The position numbers and the translations under genes were made by a program. A stretch of 15,913 bases of DNA, taken from NCBI GenBank assembly GCA_046160675.1, contig JBJXHH010000056.1, positions 1 to 15,913 of the forward strand, written 5' to 3'. The notes under the pieces are model-generated. The model searched no databases. It saw only the letters and a program-made list of their open reading frames with translations, and was not told the origin of the DNA. Of the stretch, positions 8,208-14,909 are shown in pieces. Every line of letters starts with the position of its first letter. The stretch's first letter is position 1. The stretch comes from JACMJP01 sp046160675 (GTDB lineage: Bacteria; Bacteroidota; Bacteroidia; Chitinophagales; BACL12).

Positions 8208-8237
8208 CAAAGTTAATGTAGTAAAGTTCTTATGCAA
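8208..8237 (-). promoter_or_regulatory. Bacteroidota-type promoter of the ompA-like gene
   Basis: On the - strand TAACTTTG (8215-8208) matches TAnnTTTG exactly. A TTG (8237-8235) lies 19 nt upstream, within the normal spacing for this phylum; a second TTG at 8241-8239 gives 23 nt. Transcription would start near 8202 and leave a leader of about 35 nt. This is one of the two best promoters in the window, which suits a highly expressed porin. Confidence 0.68.
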
Positions 8238-8367
8238 GCAAGTTCATATTTAATTTTTTGACATACTAAATGCCTTTTTAAGCCTACATAACTCCATAGT
8301 TCCGTAACAAAACTAAAATAAAATGTGAATTCTCCAAAAGAAATGACAAAATAATATTGAAAGTGAT

Positions 8368-8388
8368 GCAACTTTTTCAGAAAAGTGC
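8368..8388 (-). terminator. Weak stem-loop after the T9SS type B gene
   Basis: About 27 nt past the stop, the - strand folds into an 8-bp stem with one bulged base and a 4-nt loop (GCACTTTT / AAAAGTTGC). No T run follows it directly, so it is at best a poor intrinsic terminator or a 3'-end-protecting hairpin. Confidence 0.25.
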
Positions 8389-8415
8389 TTGTCTTATGCT
8401 TTTTTTGTAAACCAA

Positions 8416-10287
8416 TTAGCGAATAAGTAGTATAGTTCCTGTACGAATTTCTTTTGAAGTATCAAGATTATAAGTTGTTAAAACATAGGTATATGTTCCT
8501 AATTCTGCCTGCTTGCCCCTCAAAGTTCCGTCCCAACCACTACGCATATCAGTAGTAGAATACACAAGTTCACCCCATCTGCTATAAATGTACAATTCGA
8601 TACCGGTTATGAATTCAGCTTCCAGATGAAAGATATCATTTATACCATCGTTGTTTGGTGAAAACACATTTGCGATGGAATAATCATATTGTACAAAAAC
8701 CGTAATGTTATCTGAAGCTGTACATCCGAATTCATTTTCAACAACTATGGTATAGGTAATAGTATTGTAAGGGGTAGCTTCAGGAGTTAAACAATCAATA
8801 CAGGAAAGTTCAACAGCAGGAGACCATGTGATTGATGAAAGTGTGCTTGCATTGCTTACAGCATTAATGTTTACGAACCCACCGTACTGCATCACCTGGT
8901 CAGGGCCAGCATCAACGGTAATCAATTCAGGTTCAGTAAGTGACACATCAATAGTGTGGGTACAGCCGAAAGCATCAGTTACAGTGATTGAATAATCTCC
9001 GGCAATCAAGCCATTAAAATCGGAAAAAGTCTGTGGGCTGCCTCCGTTTATGGTAAAGGAATAGGGTTCTGTTCCACCACCGGCTATGGTATGAATGAAC
9101 CCATCATCTCCCCCATGGCAAATAATGTTAAACGTTTCTGTTGTATCAAGTGTAAGCAGCGGAGGTTCTGTGATGATGAAATCGAAATATGTAATGCATC
9201 CGTCTGTCTCTTCAATTGTTACACTATAAGTCCCCGGGCCTAAATCCATGAGGTCTTCTGTTGTTTCACCGTTTGACCAGGTGTAGATCATCGGATTGAT
9301 GTTACCGGAAATTGTCAGGTCAATAAATCCATTTCCGTCGCCGAAACACTGAATGTTCTGAAGTTCATAAGTTACTTCATAGGGCGAAGCAATTGTAACA
9401 GTTACATTGTCGGTTACAGTTGTTCCATCACATAAAGTAATCTCTGCAGTGTATGTAGTGGTTATGGCAGGGTTTACGATGATACTGTCGCCTGAGCCGA
9501 TAAAAGTTCCAGTGGCTGTTTCGTACCAGTTTAAAGAATTTGGAACCCAGCGACCACTCTCGTCAGATGTTTCCCATACATCATAATTGCGTCCTGTTAC
9601 CGCATATGCCTCATCACCTGTTTCATCTTCAATCCCCTGGATGGAATACCCTCCTCCCCATGAAGCGCAGGAAGGTATTTCCGTGAGATGGTGGTCTATT
9701 ATATTTGTTGTTTCATGCAATACTATCTGAAAAGTACCTTCATCACTTGTACATAAAAACAGGGGTACTTCTTCCCAAGTAACAATGAGCCTGCGGAATG
9801 GAGCGGTACCAGTAGTTTCATAATGCACACAGTTTGAACATAACCCTGTATGCCAGTCTTCCCAAGGTCCGTAAATTGCAGGATATGGAACATTATCAGC
9901 ATCATCAGGAACAGGGCCATCAGGCGTCCAATTCACATCCCAAGCAGAGGTTGGTAATTCAAAACTGATCCAGCCGTTCGATGCAATCCAAAACCTGTCA
10001 TATGTTTCACCAAAAAAACAGAAGTCAAAGCCAATATCATATCCTGATGAAGAGGAAGGAACATGCGTATCATCCACCATGGAAATAGATGTACCTCCAA
10101 TTGACTCGGGCACATAAGGAATATCTTCGTAGGTATAACTGTCTGTGCCCCAAACTCCATCTACAATTGCGTATAAAGTAACTGGTTCGGCGCTACATAC
10201 AACTGTATCAGGATAAGCATCAATAGATTGACTGAATGCATGTATGTACATTCCGAAAAGTAACAGGAGTGTGGTGTTTCTTTTCAA
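8416..10287 (-). CDS. T9SS type B secreted protein with SprB-like repeats and gliding-motility C-terminal domain
   Basis: A 623-residue secreted protein with a signal peptide (1-20, ending HAFSQ). Residues ~60-250 (GYDIGFDFCFFGETYDRFWIASNGWISF and onward, eight or so Cys) resemble the nidogen-like beta domain common in Bacteroidota surface proteins; this fold call is inference. Two SprB-type repeats follow, ~302-373 (IQCFGDGNGFIDLTISG) and ~378-452 (IICHGGDDGFIHTIAGG), each ending in xDxxGC and an ITEP/LTEP linker. Next is a PKD/Ig-like module (~455-533) and a CHU_C/TIGR04131 domain (536-623) beginning ANVFSPNNDGINDIF and containing IYSRWGELVY and GWDG. This C-terminal domain targets proteins through the type IX system and can leave them on the surface. 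The start is TTG at 10287-10285: TGA and TAA stops lie just upstream in frame, and only this start gives a full signal peptide. Adhesion is the likeliest role. Confidence 0.92.
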   Translation of the reverse strand: MKRNTTLLLLFGMYIHAFSQSIDAYPDTVVCSAEPVTLYAIVDGVWGTDSYTYEDIPYVPESIGGTSISMVDDTHVPSSSSGYDIGFDFCFFGETYDRFWIASNGWISFELPTSAWDVNWTPDGPVPDDADNVPYPAIYGPWEDWHTGLCSNCVHYETTGTAPFRRLIVTWEEVPLFLCTSDEGTFQIVLHETTNIIDHHLTEIPSCASWGGGYSIQGIEDETGDEAYAVTGRNYDVWETSDESGRWVPNSLNWYETATGTFIGSGDSIIVNPAITTTYTAEITLCDGTTVTDNVTVTIASPYEVTYELQNIQCFGDGNGFIDLTISGNINPMIYTWSNGETTEDLMDLGPGTYSVTIEETDGCITYFDFIITEPPLLTLDTTETFNIICHGGDDGFIHTIAGGGTEPYSFTINGGSPQTFSDFNGLIAGDYSITVTDAFGCTHTIDVSLTEPELITVDAGPDQVMQYGGFVNINAVSNASTLSSITWSPAVELSCIDCLTPEATPYNTITYTIVVENEFGCTASDNITVFVQYDYSIANVFSPNNDGINDIFHLEAEFITGIELYIYSRWGELVYSTTDMRSGWDGTLRGKQAELGTYTYVLTTYNLDTSKEIRTGTILLIR

Positions 10288-10305
10288 GGTTACTTATCAA
10301 TACTG

Positions 10306-10313
10306 TAAAGTTA
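10306..10313 (-). promoter_or_regulatory. Candidate -7 box (TAACTTTA) for the T9SS type B gene
   Basis: On the - strand TAACTTTA differs from TAnnTTTG only in the last base and is identical to the box upstream of the 756-residue secreted protein. It would place the transcription start near 10300, leaving a leader of only about 13 nt before the TTG start. No TTG is present 19-23 nt upstream, so the promoter is weakly supported. Confidence 0.32.
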
Positions 10314-10335
10314 CAAACTCATATTATAAAATACC

Positions 10336-10357
10336 ACTGTAGATAAGTGATTACAGT
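10336..10357 (-). terminator. Weak stem-loop after the DUF2461 gene
   Basis: ACTGTA and TACAGT form a 6-bp stem around a 10-nt loop, 12 nt past the stop. On the - strand it is followed by GGTATTTTATAATAT, a loose T-rich tract. It is a marginal terminator and may be chance. Confidence 0.2.
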
Positions 10358-10368
10358 TTGATGACAAA

Positions 10369-11037
10369 TCAACCCATCGCTTTATTCAAGAAAGAAAGAA
10401 GAGGATACATCGTTTTACAACTCTGCAACAACTCTTTAATAAATGAGGGTGATGTAATCTCTTTATCTGTATAATTTTTTGAAACAATAAAACTTTTGTG
10501 TTTCAGGTATTCAATCGCCGGGTTATCTGCAGTATAACCTTTCGGGAGGGTTTTTAATTTTTCAATCTCTTCAATATCTCCGAAATATTTTTTAAAATTC
10601 TTGTCTGATATTATTTTCTTGAATGTCTTAAAATTATAATCTATTTCCTGCCTGATGGCCTGCAATTGTGGTGGCATGGGCTGGTAACTACCACCTCCTG
10701 AAAAAGATTTTCCCGGCTCAATGTGAAAATAATATCCGGCGCTTGAAGCAAGTTTCCCTCCTTTGCTAACACTGGCTCCCATATTACTTTTGTAAGGTGA
10801 TTTATCTTTTGAAAACCTGATATCCCGGTTGATGCGAAAGATTGCTTTTTTAGGATCAATACCTTTTACTGAAGGATCGATTTTTTCAAGCTGATGAATA
10901 AATTCCGTAATAAAATCAAGAAAGTTTGCTTTTGCATTCTCGTATGTTTTGCGGTTTTTTTCAAACCATTCTTTGTTGTTATTATTCTTCAATTGTTTTA
11001 GAAAAGCAAAAGTGGCAGGTTGAATAACAGCGGGCAT
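10369..11037 (-). CDS. DUF2461 domain-containing protein (TIGR02453 family)
   Basis: A 222-residue soluble protein with no signal peptide or membrane segment, so cytoplasmic. It shows the family landmarks in order: an N-terminal FAFLKQLKNNNNKEWFEKNR (10-29), the conserved block FRINRDIRFSKDKSPYKSNMG (67-87), GYYFHIEPG (101-109), and a C-terminal LKTLPKGY (161-168) followed by EYLKHKSFIV (176-185). Length matches the family. Its function is not established in any organism I can name; the invariant Arg/Asp/Lys-rich block suggests binding of an anionic ligand, but that is a guess. The gene stands alone: about 80 nt separate its stop from the start of the downstream T9SS gene, and the upstream gene is divergent. 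The ATG at 11037 is the first in frame after upstream stops and fits the family N terminus. Confidence 0.9.
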   Translation of the reverse strand: MPAVIQPATFAFLKQLKNNNNKEWFEKNRKTYENAKANFLDFITEFIHQLEKIDPSVKGIDPKKAIFRINRDIRFSKDKSPYKSNMGASVSKGGKLASSAGYYFHIEPGKSFSGGGSYQPMPPQLQAIRQEIDYNFKTFKKIISDKNFKKYFGDIEEIEKLKTLPKGYTADNPAIEYLKHKSFIVSKNYTDKEITSPSFIKELLQSCKTMYPLLSFLNKAMG

Positions 11038-11060
11038 AACTCATTAAGATTAGTTATGTG

Positions 11061-11088
11061 TAAAAATAAAATTCTTTTTCTTAATCAA
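11061..11088 (-). promoter_or_regulatory. Weak candidate promoter of the DUF2461 gene
   Basis: On the - strand TATTTTTA (11068-11061) is a one-base-off TAnnTTTG with TTG (11088-11086) 17 nt upstream. The surrounding sequence is very AT-rich, which makes chance matches likely. It would give a leader of about 15-20 nt. Confidence 0.25.
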
Positions 11089-11367
11089 TTTACTTAGTAT
11101 TTATGAGTTGGCCGTTCATTCTTTTTTAATCCAAATATTTTTACAAATAGCCCTAAATGCAATTTTCCAAATCCAATTCTTCTTGGGTTTAGAGTTCAAA
11201 TACTACATCAAGAACTTTGTTTCATTCTTCCAGAGGGAAATCCCCATTTTTTTGCAGGCTTTGTAAGAGTTACATGACCTGTAAGAAAAAGTGTATAAGA
11301 AGAATATGATAAGTTGAGAATGACCGTACTGTAAGTTGTACTGTTCCCGTCCTTTAAGGCAATGTCC

Positions 11368-11394
11368 GAGGGTATTTCTCTTGTCAATACCCTC
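11368..11394. other. Perfect 9-bp stem-loop in the intergenic region
   Basis: GAGGGTATT (11368-11376) and AATACCCTC (11386-11394) are exact inverted copies around a 9-nt loop. On the + strand the 3' side is followed by TAAAAAA, and on the - strand by no T run, so it is not a normal intrinsic terminator in either direction. It lies upstream of the predicted + strand promoter. It could be a protein-binding site or part of an unannotated RNA. Confidence 0.45.
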
Positions 11395-11413
11395 TAAAAA
11401 ACCGCATCCATTC

Positions 11414-11443
11414 TTGTTTTCGTAAATAAATGTTTTAACTTTA
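11414..11443 (+). promoter_or_regulatory. Candidate promoter of the 756-residue secreted-protein gene
   Basis: CTTG (TTG at 11414-11416) is followed after 19 nt by TAACTTTA (11436-11443), a single-base variant of TAnnTTTG. Correct spacing and position support it. The start would be near 11450, giving a leader of about 55 nt that begins just before a perfect stem-loop. Confidence 0.52.
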
Positions 11444-11453
11444 TTCTGTCGTT

Positions 11454-11476
11454 CGGATGAATTGCAGCTTCATCCG
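11454..11476 (+). promoter_or_regulatory. 5'-leader stem-loop ahead of the 756-residue secreted-protein gene
   Basis: CGGATGAA (11454-11461) and TTCATCCG (11469-11476) pair perfectly around a 7-nt loop. The hairpin ends 29 nt before the ATG and would begin only a few bases after the predicted transcription start. A hairpin at the extreme 5' end is a typical mRNA stabiliser. It does not match any riboswitch I know. Confidence 0.45.
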
Positions 11477-11505
11477 TAAGCTAAAACTGAAATTTTAACC
11501 ATTTT

Positions 11506-13776
11506 ATGAAAGCCTTCCTTATTTTACCGGGCGTCTTACTATTGTGTATCAGTGCATTAGCACAGGATTATTATAATTCTACCGTTAAGGTTCATAACCT
11601 TACCATGTTCACTCCGGAACCCGTTCAAGAAATAAATACAGAACTGGAACTGCTTACACCTGACGAATATGAGAGCCACCCTGAATATGGGAAACTTCCC
11701 TATAATAGCCCTGGAGTTGATTATTATGAACTGATTGATCACAGAACTGCAAATACCCGATATTATGTGAAGAAAGGATCCTATGGAAAAGAATTTGTAA
11801 CCCATGCATCCTATTTTGACCTACATTACCCAGATGAAAACGGAAATGCAATTACCATAGACACGAGGTTGAAACCCGACCCCGTACAACCCGGAATTTA
11901 TAATGCTTTGCATCAACCCAATCCAACAGCGCTAAATATGGATCTCGGCTATACGAGCATCAGGCTTATGGATAAAACGAGTTTTAAATTCAATCAAACC
12001 CTCAGTGCTTATAGCACAGATAATGATGAACAAAAAATAAACCTCCAGGAAATAAACCGTGTTTCATATACTGTTGGCGACAATGGAGCTTCCATAAATA
12101 ATGCGTTCAATGGAATAGATCAACATTTGATATTCGACAACTCTTCCGTAAAATCAAACTATATTTTAAACGATCTCTCAAGTGTAACACCTGGCAAAAA
12201 ATATTTTGTTATTGAAGATGTAATTATTCTCCCGGAAGGGTATTCAATTGTTGCTGACATGTATGAAGGATCCTTAACAGATGATGGGCTCTGGGTTGGC
12301 GAATTAATTTTGCAAAACTCATCGGGCATTGAAATGGCAAGGTTCGCTACACCTGTTGTTTATGATAATGAAGAACTATCATCAACTTCTGAGGGCGGAC
12401 CAGTAGCAGGTTACAAAATTGTACAAGATGGTAATTCATTTCATATTAAAACACTGGTAAAAACCTCCTGGTTGTTATCTTCTTCGCGGGTATTACCCAT
12501 TACAATTGATCCATTAGTTACTGGTACCACAGCTACATGGACAGGTATTTCAGGGGCTGATAATTCACCAACCTGGTGTAGTGTTACCCTTGCGGTACCA
12601 ACACCCGCTCAGGCTACACTAACAGCATCCTCAGTGCATTGGGAATATGTCGCACTGGGCGGCTCCACATGCGGTCCGACTGGTTGCCGTATGGATGACC
12701 TCCAGGTACAAATCAATACTTCCTGCGGTTGGAGTCCCAGTTCAACGTTAGTGTGGGTGTGTTCTCCAGGTTGTAACTCTGCAGGAACATGGATACCTAC
12801 TGTAAATGATGCAACTACAACTGCTTTGGTATCATGCTTTACTCCGCAGTGTGCATCTTTTAATATTAATTTCACTTTGTATTTTAACCAATTCAGTTGC
12901 ACAACCCCCGGCGGATGTGTAACAACATGTGCTTATATGTCAAGGATAGATATCTACATTCAGGGACGCACGGTAGAAGCTGCAGCTTTAGCAGGAAGTT
13001 CAAGTGTACCAAGTTATACTATCCCTGACTGTACAGCTCAGTATCTTACATTAAATGCTTCGCCTACTTATGGTGTACCCAGCTACACATACCTCTGGAC
13101 TCCCGGTAGTGTAACAACATCAGGTTATTTTATTACCCCACCTCCCTCAAGTACTACTGTTTATACACTAACAGTTACTGATGCATGCGGTAACACTGCC
13201 ACAGACAATATCACAATTGTTAATCCTTGTCTCACATTACCGGTTGATCTTGCGTCGTTCACAGGTTTTGAAAACAATAACATGCATTATCTGCATTGGA
13301 CTACTCTCTCAGAAGAAAACGTTCTCTCATTTGATATTGAACGGTCAGTGAACGGGGAAAGTTTTGAAAGACTGGGAACCGTAAAAGCTGAAGGCGAAGC
13401 ACATAGTTATGCTTTTACAGACATATCACCAGTATCAGGCATTAATTATTACAGGTTACAAGTCATTGATGCAGATAATACCTCTGAATATTCTCAAATC
13501 ATTTCTATTTCATCCGGAATTATACCTGGTGATCTAAGTATTGATGTATCCTCAACTATTACATCTTTGCAATTCAATATCAATTCGCCTATGGCTGGTA
13601 CAGCACAGGTTATTTTGTATGATGTAGCCGGAAAAGAAATATTTACGCAGAACATCTCAGTAGGGGAAGGAAGAACAGAAGCGCTTGTAAACGCTGATAA
13701 TCTAGCTGCCGGAACATACCTCGCAGTATTACAAATGAACAGTGAATTAGCAAATGCAAAATTTGTAAGGCAATAA
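11506..13776 (+). CDS. Large secreted protein with T9SS type A sorting domain
   Basis: A 756-residue exported protein with signal peptide MKAFLILPGVLLLCISALAQ (1-20). Residues ~21-340 form a module I cannot name; it ends SWLLSSSRVLPITIDPLV (321-338), closely like the 'YPVTIDPT' end of a domain that precedes DNRLRE or Rhs/YD regions in other surface proteins. Residues ~341-490 are rich in Cys (11, at 358, 389, 394, 407, 419, 423, 444, 449, 465, 471, 475), so probably disulphide-bonded. Residues ~495-575 look PKD/Ig-like (YTYLWTPGS, TVYTLTVTDACGNTATDNITI). A FnIII-like module follows at ~578-670 (LPVDLASFTG, LHWTTLSEEN, FDIERSVNG, INYYRLQVIDADN), usual before T9SS tails. Residues ~676-756 are the type A sorting domain, with VILYDVAGKEIF (702-713) and LAAGTYLAVLQ (733-743). 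The start is the first ATG giving a signal peptide. Function is unknown; a surface or released structural protein is likely. Confidence 0.88.
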   Translation: MKAFLILPGVLLLCISALAQDYYNSTVKVHNLTMFTPEPVQEINTELELLTPDEYESHPEYGKLPYNSPGVDYYELIDHRTANTRYYVKKGSYGKEFVTHASYFDLHYPDENGNAITIDTRLKPDPVQPGIYNALHQPNPTALNMDLGYTSIRLMDKTSFKFNQTLSAYSTDNDEQKINLQEINRVSYTVGDNGASINNAFNGIDQHLIFDNSSVKSNYILNDLSSVTPGKKYFVIEDVIILPEGYSIVADMYEGSLTDDGLWVGELILQNSSGIEMARFATPVVYDNEELSSTSEGGPVAGYKIVQDGNSFHIKTLVKTSWLLSSSRVLPITIDPLVTGTTATWTGISGADNSPTWCSVTLAVPTPAQATLTASSVHWEYVALGGSTCGPTGCRMDDLQVQINTSCGWSPSSTLVWVCSPGCNSAGTWIPTVNDATTTALVSCFTPQCASFNINFTLYFNQFSCTTPGGCVTTCAYMSRIDIYIQGRTVEAAALAGSSSVPSYTIPDCTAQYLTLNASPTYGVPSYTYLWTPGSVTTSGYFITPPPSSTTVYTLTVTDACGNTATDNITIVNPCLTLPVDLASFTGFENNNMHYLHWTTLSEENVLSFDIERSVNGESFERLGTVKAEGEAHSYAFTDISPVSGINYYRLQVIDADNTSEYSQIISISSGIIPGDLSIDVSSTITSLQFNINSPMAGTAQVILYDVAGKEIFTQNISVGEGRTEALVNADNLAAGTYLAVLQMNSELANAKFVRQ

Positions 13777-13839
13777 ATTTGATATTTCAGGCTTTCCGGT
13801 TTTTTGATGTTAGTTACACGGCTTCCTACATCATTACAT

Positions 13840-13871
13840 TTTGAAATTTCAGAATATTAAAGGTAGATTTG
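13840..13871 (+). promoter_or_regulatory. Strong Bacteroidota promoter of the 315-residue secreted-protein gene
   Basis: TTTG (13840-13843) and TAGATTTG (13864-13871) both match the Bacteroidota -33 and -7 consensus exactly, separated by 20 nt. Transcription would start near 13878, with a leader of about 30 nt. This is the best promoter in the window and shows that the gene need not be cotranscribed with the 756-residue gene. The -33 element is part of the 10-nt palindrome TGAAATTTCA (13842-13851). Confidence 0.75.
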
Positions 13872-13881
13872 TTAGAATCTA
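13864..13881. promoter_or_regulatory. Inverted repeat overlapping the -7 box and start site
   Basis: TAGATT (13864-13869) and AATCTA (13876-13881) are exact inverted copies spaced by 6 nt. One arm is the -7 box and the other covers the predicted transcription start, a position where a bound dimeric repressor would block initiation. The arms are short and AT-rich, so chance is possible. Confidence 0.35.
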
Positions 13882-13908
13882 ATTTATAAGCACTCTAAAC
13901 TGCCGGAG

Positions 13909-14856
13909 ATGAAAAAAAATTTCTTTTTAGTTTTCATTCTTTTTCCCTTCATTTCACTCACTGCTCAAACAATTGTGGAGTATAGTCAGATCCCAAAGGA
14001 AATGATTCAAGCTGGTCCGGAAGGCGGCAGCAGGGCGGGCAGTTGTGATTCACCAAACGGCGACATTGTTTGCGATGATTTGACAGGTTATCCAACAAGC
14101 TCTTATCTCTCATCCAACAGTTGTTGTTATACTATTTCTCCGGCTGTAAAAAATGCAACCTACTGTTGGGAGTTTATTGCGGGAAGCAGCAGCATCATTC
14201 TTGACAGCGGCTGGGGCATCACCACTACGGGGGGGTTTTCATCTTGGTTCTCAACCTTTGAACTCTATACCTGCACACCCGATTGCTCACTGGTAGGCAC
14301 AGGGCTTTCATACTCTGGACTTACCCCGGGTGCATGTTATACCTGGTGTTTTAACACCCACATGACTGGCGGTGGCTCAAGCGGTGGCTTTACTTTTCTT
14401 TGCCCCTATGTCATTTTAACAGGAACACTTGCAGTTACATACAGCAGTTTTGATTGCATGTCAGGACAAGAAAATATTCAGCTTAGCTGGAGTACAAGTT
14501 CAGAAACAAATTGTGAAGCATTTCATGTAATGCGCTCAGGTGATGGCATAAATTATGAACAAATAGCTTCAATCCAGGGGCATGGATCAACCACACAATC
14601 CCATGCATATCTCTTCAATGATGAAAATCCTCTGCCCGGCGAAAATTATTACTACCTTGAACAAGTTGATTTCGGAAACACCAGCGTTTCAACCACTTCT
14701 GTTATTGTTTGCAAAACCGATGACCCTCTGCTTACCTTAATATATTACAACCTGATGGGAGAAAAAATTGATTTTGATGCAGTGCCAGCAGGCGTTTATA
14801 TTAAAGAAACCGTTACTTCTACAAAAAAAACCCGGCAACTCATGTATAAATCCTGA
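13909..14856 (+). CDS. Secreted protein with abbreviated T9SS type A-like C terminus
   Basis: A 315-residue exported protein with signal peptide MKKNFFLVFILFPFISLTAQ (1-20). Residues ~45-167 are a Cys-rich, Gly/Ser/Thr-rich beta region (CDSPNGDIVCDD, NSCCYTIS, CWEFIAGSS, YTCTPDCSLVGTG, GACYTWCFNT); I do not recognise a named family. Residues ~175-268 form the FnIII-like module also seen in the preceding gene (IQLSWSTSSETN, FHVMRSGDGINYEQIASI, ENYYYLEQVDFGNTS). The last 40 residues (YYNLMGEKIDF, VPAGVYIKET) look like only the second half of a T9SS type A domain, where ~75-80 residues are usual. The gene follows the 756-residue gene after 132 nt but has its own strong promoter. Its start is fixed by the signal peptide, with GGAG touching the ATG. 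A structural or adhesive surface role is plausible but not shown. Confidence 0.83.
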   Translation: MKKNFFLVFILFPFISLTAQTIVEYSQIPKEMIQAGPEGGSRAGSCDSPNGDIVCDDLTGYPTSSYLSSNSCCYTISPAVKNATYCWEFIAGSSSIILDSGWGITTTGGFSSWFSTFELYTCTPDCSLVGTGLSYSGLTPGACYTWCFNTHMTGGGSSGGFTFLCPYVILTGTLAVTYSSFDCMSGQENIQLSWSTSSETNCEAFHVMRSGDGINYEQIASIQGHGSTTQSHAYLFNDENPLPGENYYYLEQVDFGNTSVSTTSVIVCKTDDPLLTLIYYNLMGEKIDFDAVPAGVYIKETVTSTKKTRQLMYKS

Positions 14857-14897
14857 GTTGAAAATTCTTTTCTTCAAGCACAACAATTTTTCCTCCT

Positions 14898-14905
14898 TAG
14901 TTTTG
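14898..14905 (+). promoter_or_regulatory. Candidate -7 box (TAGTTTTG) immediately before the ABC-F start
   Basis: TAGTTTTG matches TAnnTTTG and ends only 4 nt before the ATG at 14910, so transcription starting about 7 nt downstream would begin at or next to the start codon. No TTG is found at 19-23 nt upstream. Either the mRNA is leaderless or nearly so, or the match is accidental and the gene is read from upstream. Confidence 0.38.
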
Positions 14906-14909
14906 CAGC

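Larger units (their letters stand above)
11038..11505. other. Divergent intergenic region, 468 nt, no convincing gene
   Basis: The region lies between the divergently transcribed DUF2461 gene and the 756-residue secreted-protein gene and must contain both promoters, listed separately. I see no coding potential: frames are broken by frequent stops and nothing resembles a protein family. The central part (about 11150-11360) is AT-rich with several short imperfect repeats, for example two copies of GTACTG around 11326-11343, but no known RNA family is recognised. Two perfect stem-loops are present nearer the + strand gene. Confidence 0.6.

Noticed and set aside
8167..8415. Possible small gene or RNA in the 249-nt gap upstream of the ompA-like gene
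   Set aside because: Apart from the promoter and a weak hairpin, the region is AT-rich with frequent stops in all frames and no recognisable RNA.
8700..9400. The repeated SprB-like modules as a DNA-level tandem repeat
   Set aside because: The two modules are similar only in protein pattern; their nucleotide sequences have diverged and do not form a repeat array.
11231..11262. Possible terminator: GGGAAATCCC followed by seven T
   Set aside because: The arms pair over only three bases (GGG/CCC) around a 4-nt loop, too short for a stable terminator, and no gene ends nearby on that strand.
12609..12902. 97-codon - strand reading frame opposite the Cys-rich region of the 756-residue protein
   Set aside because: It has no recognisable motif or promoter, and the opposite frame is clearly the coding one.
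13777..13808. Possible terminator after the 756-residue gene (CCGGTTTTTTG)
   Set aside because: There is a T run, but no stem of more than two or three pairs precedes it.
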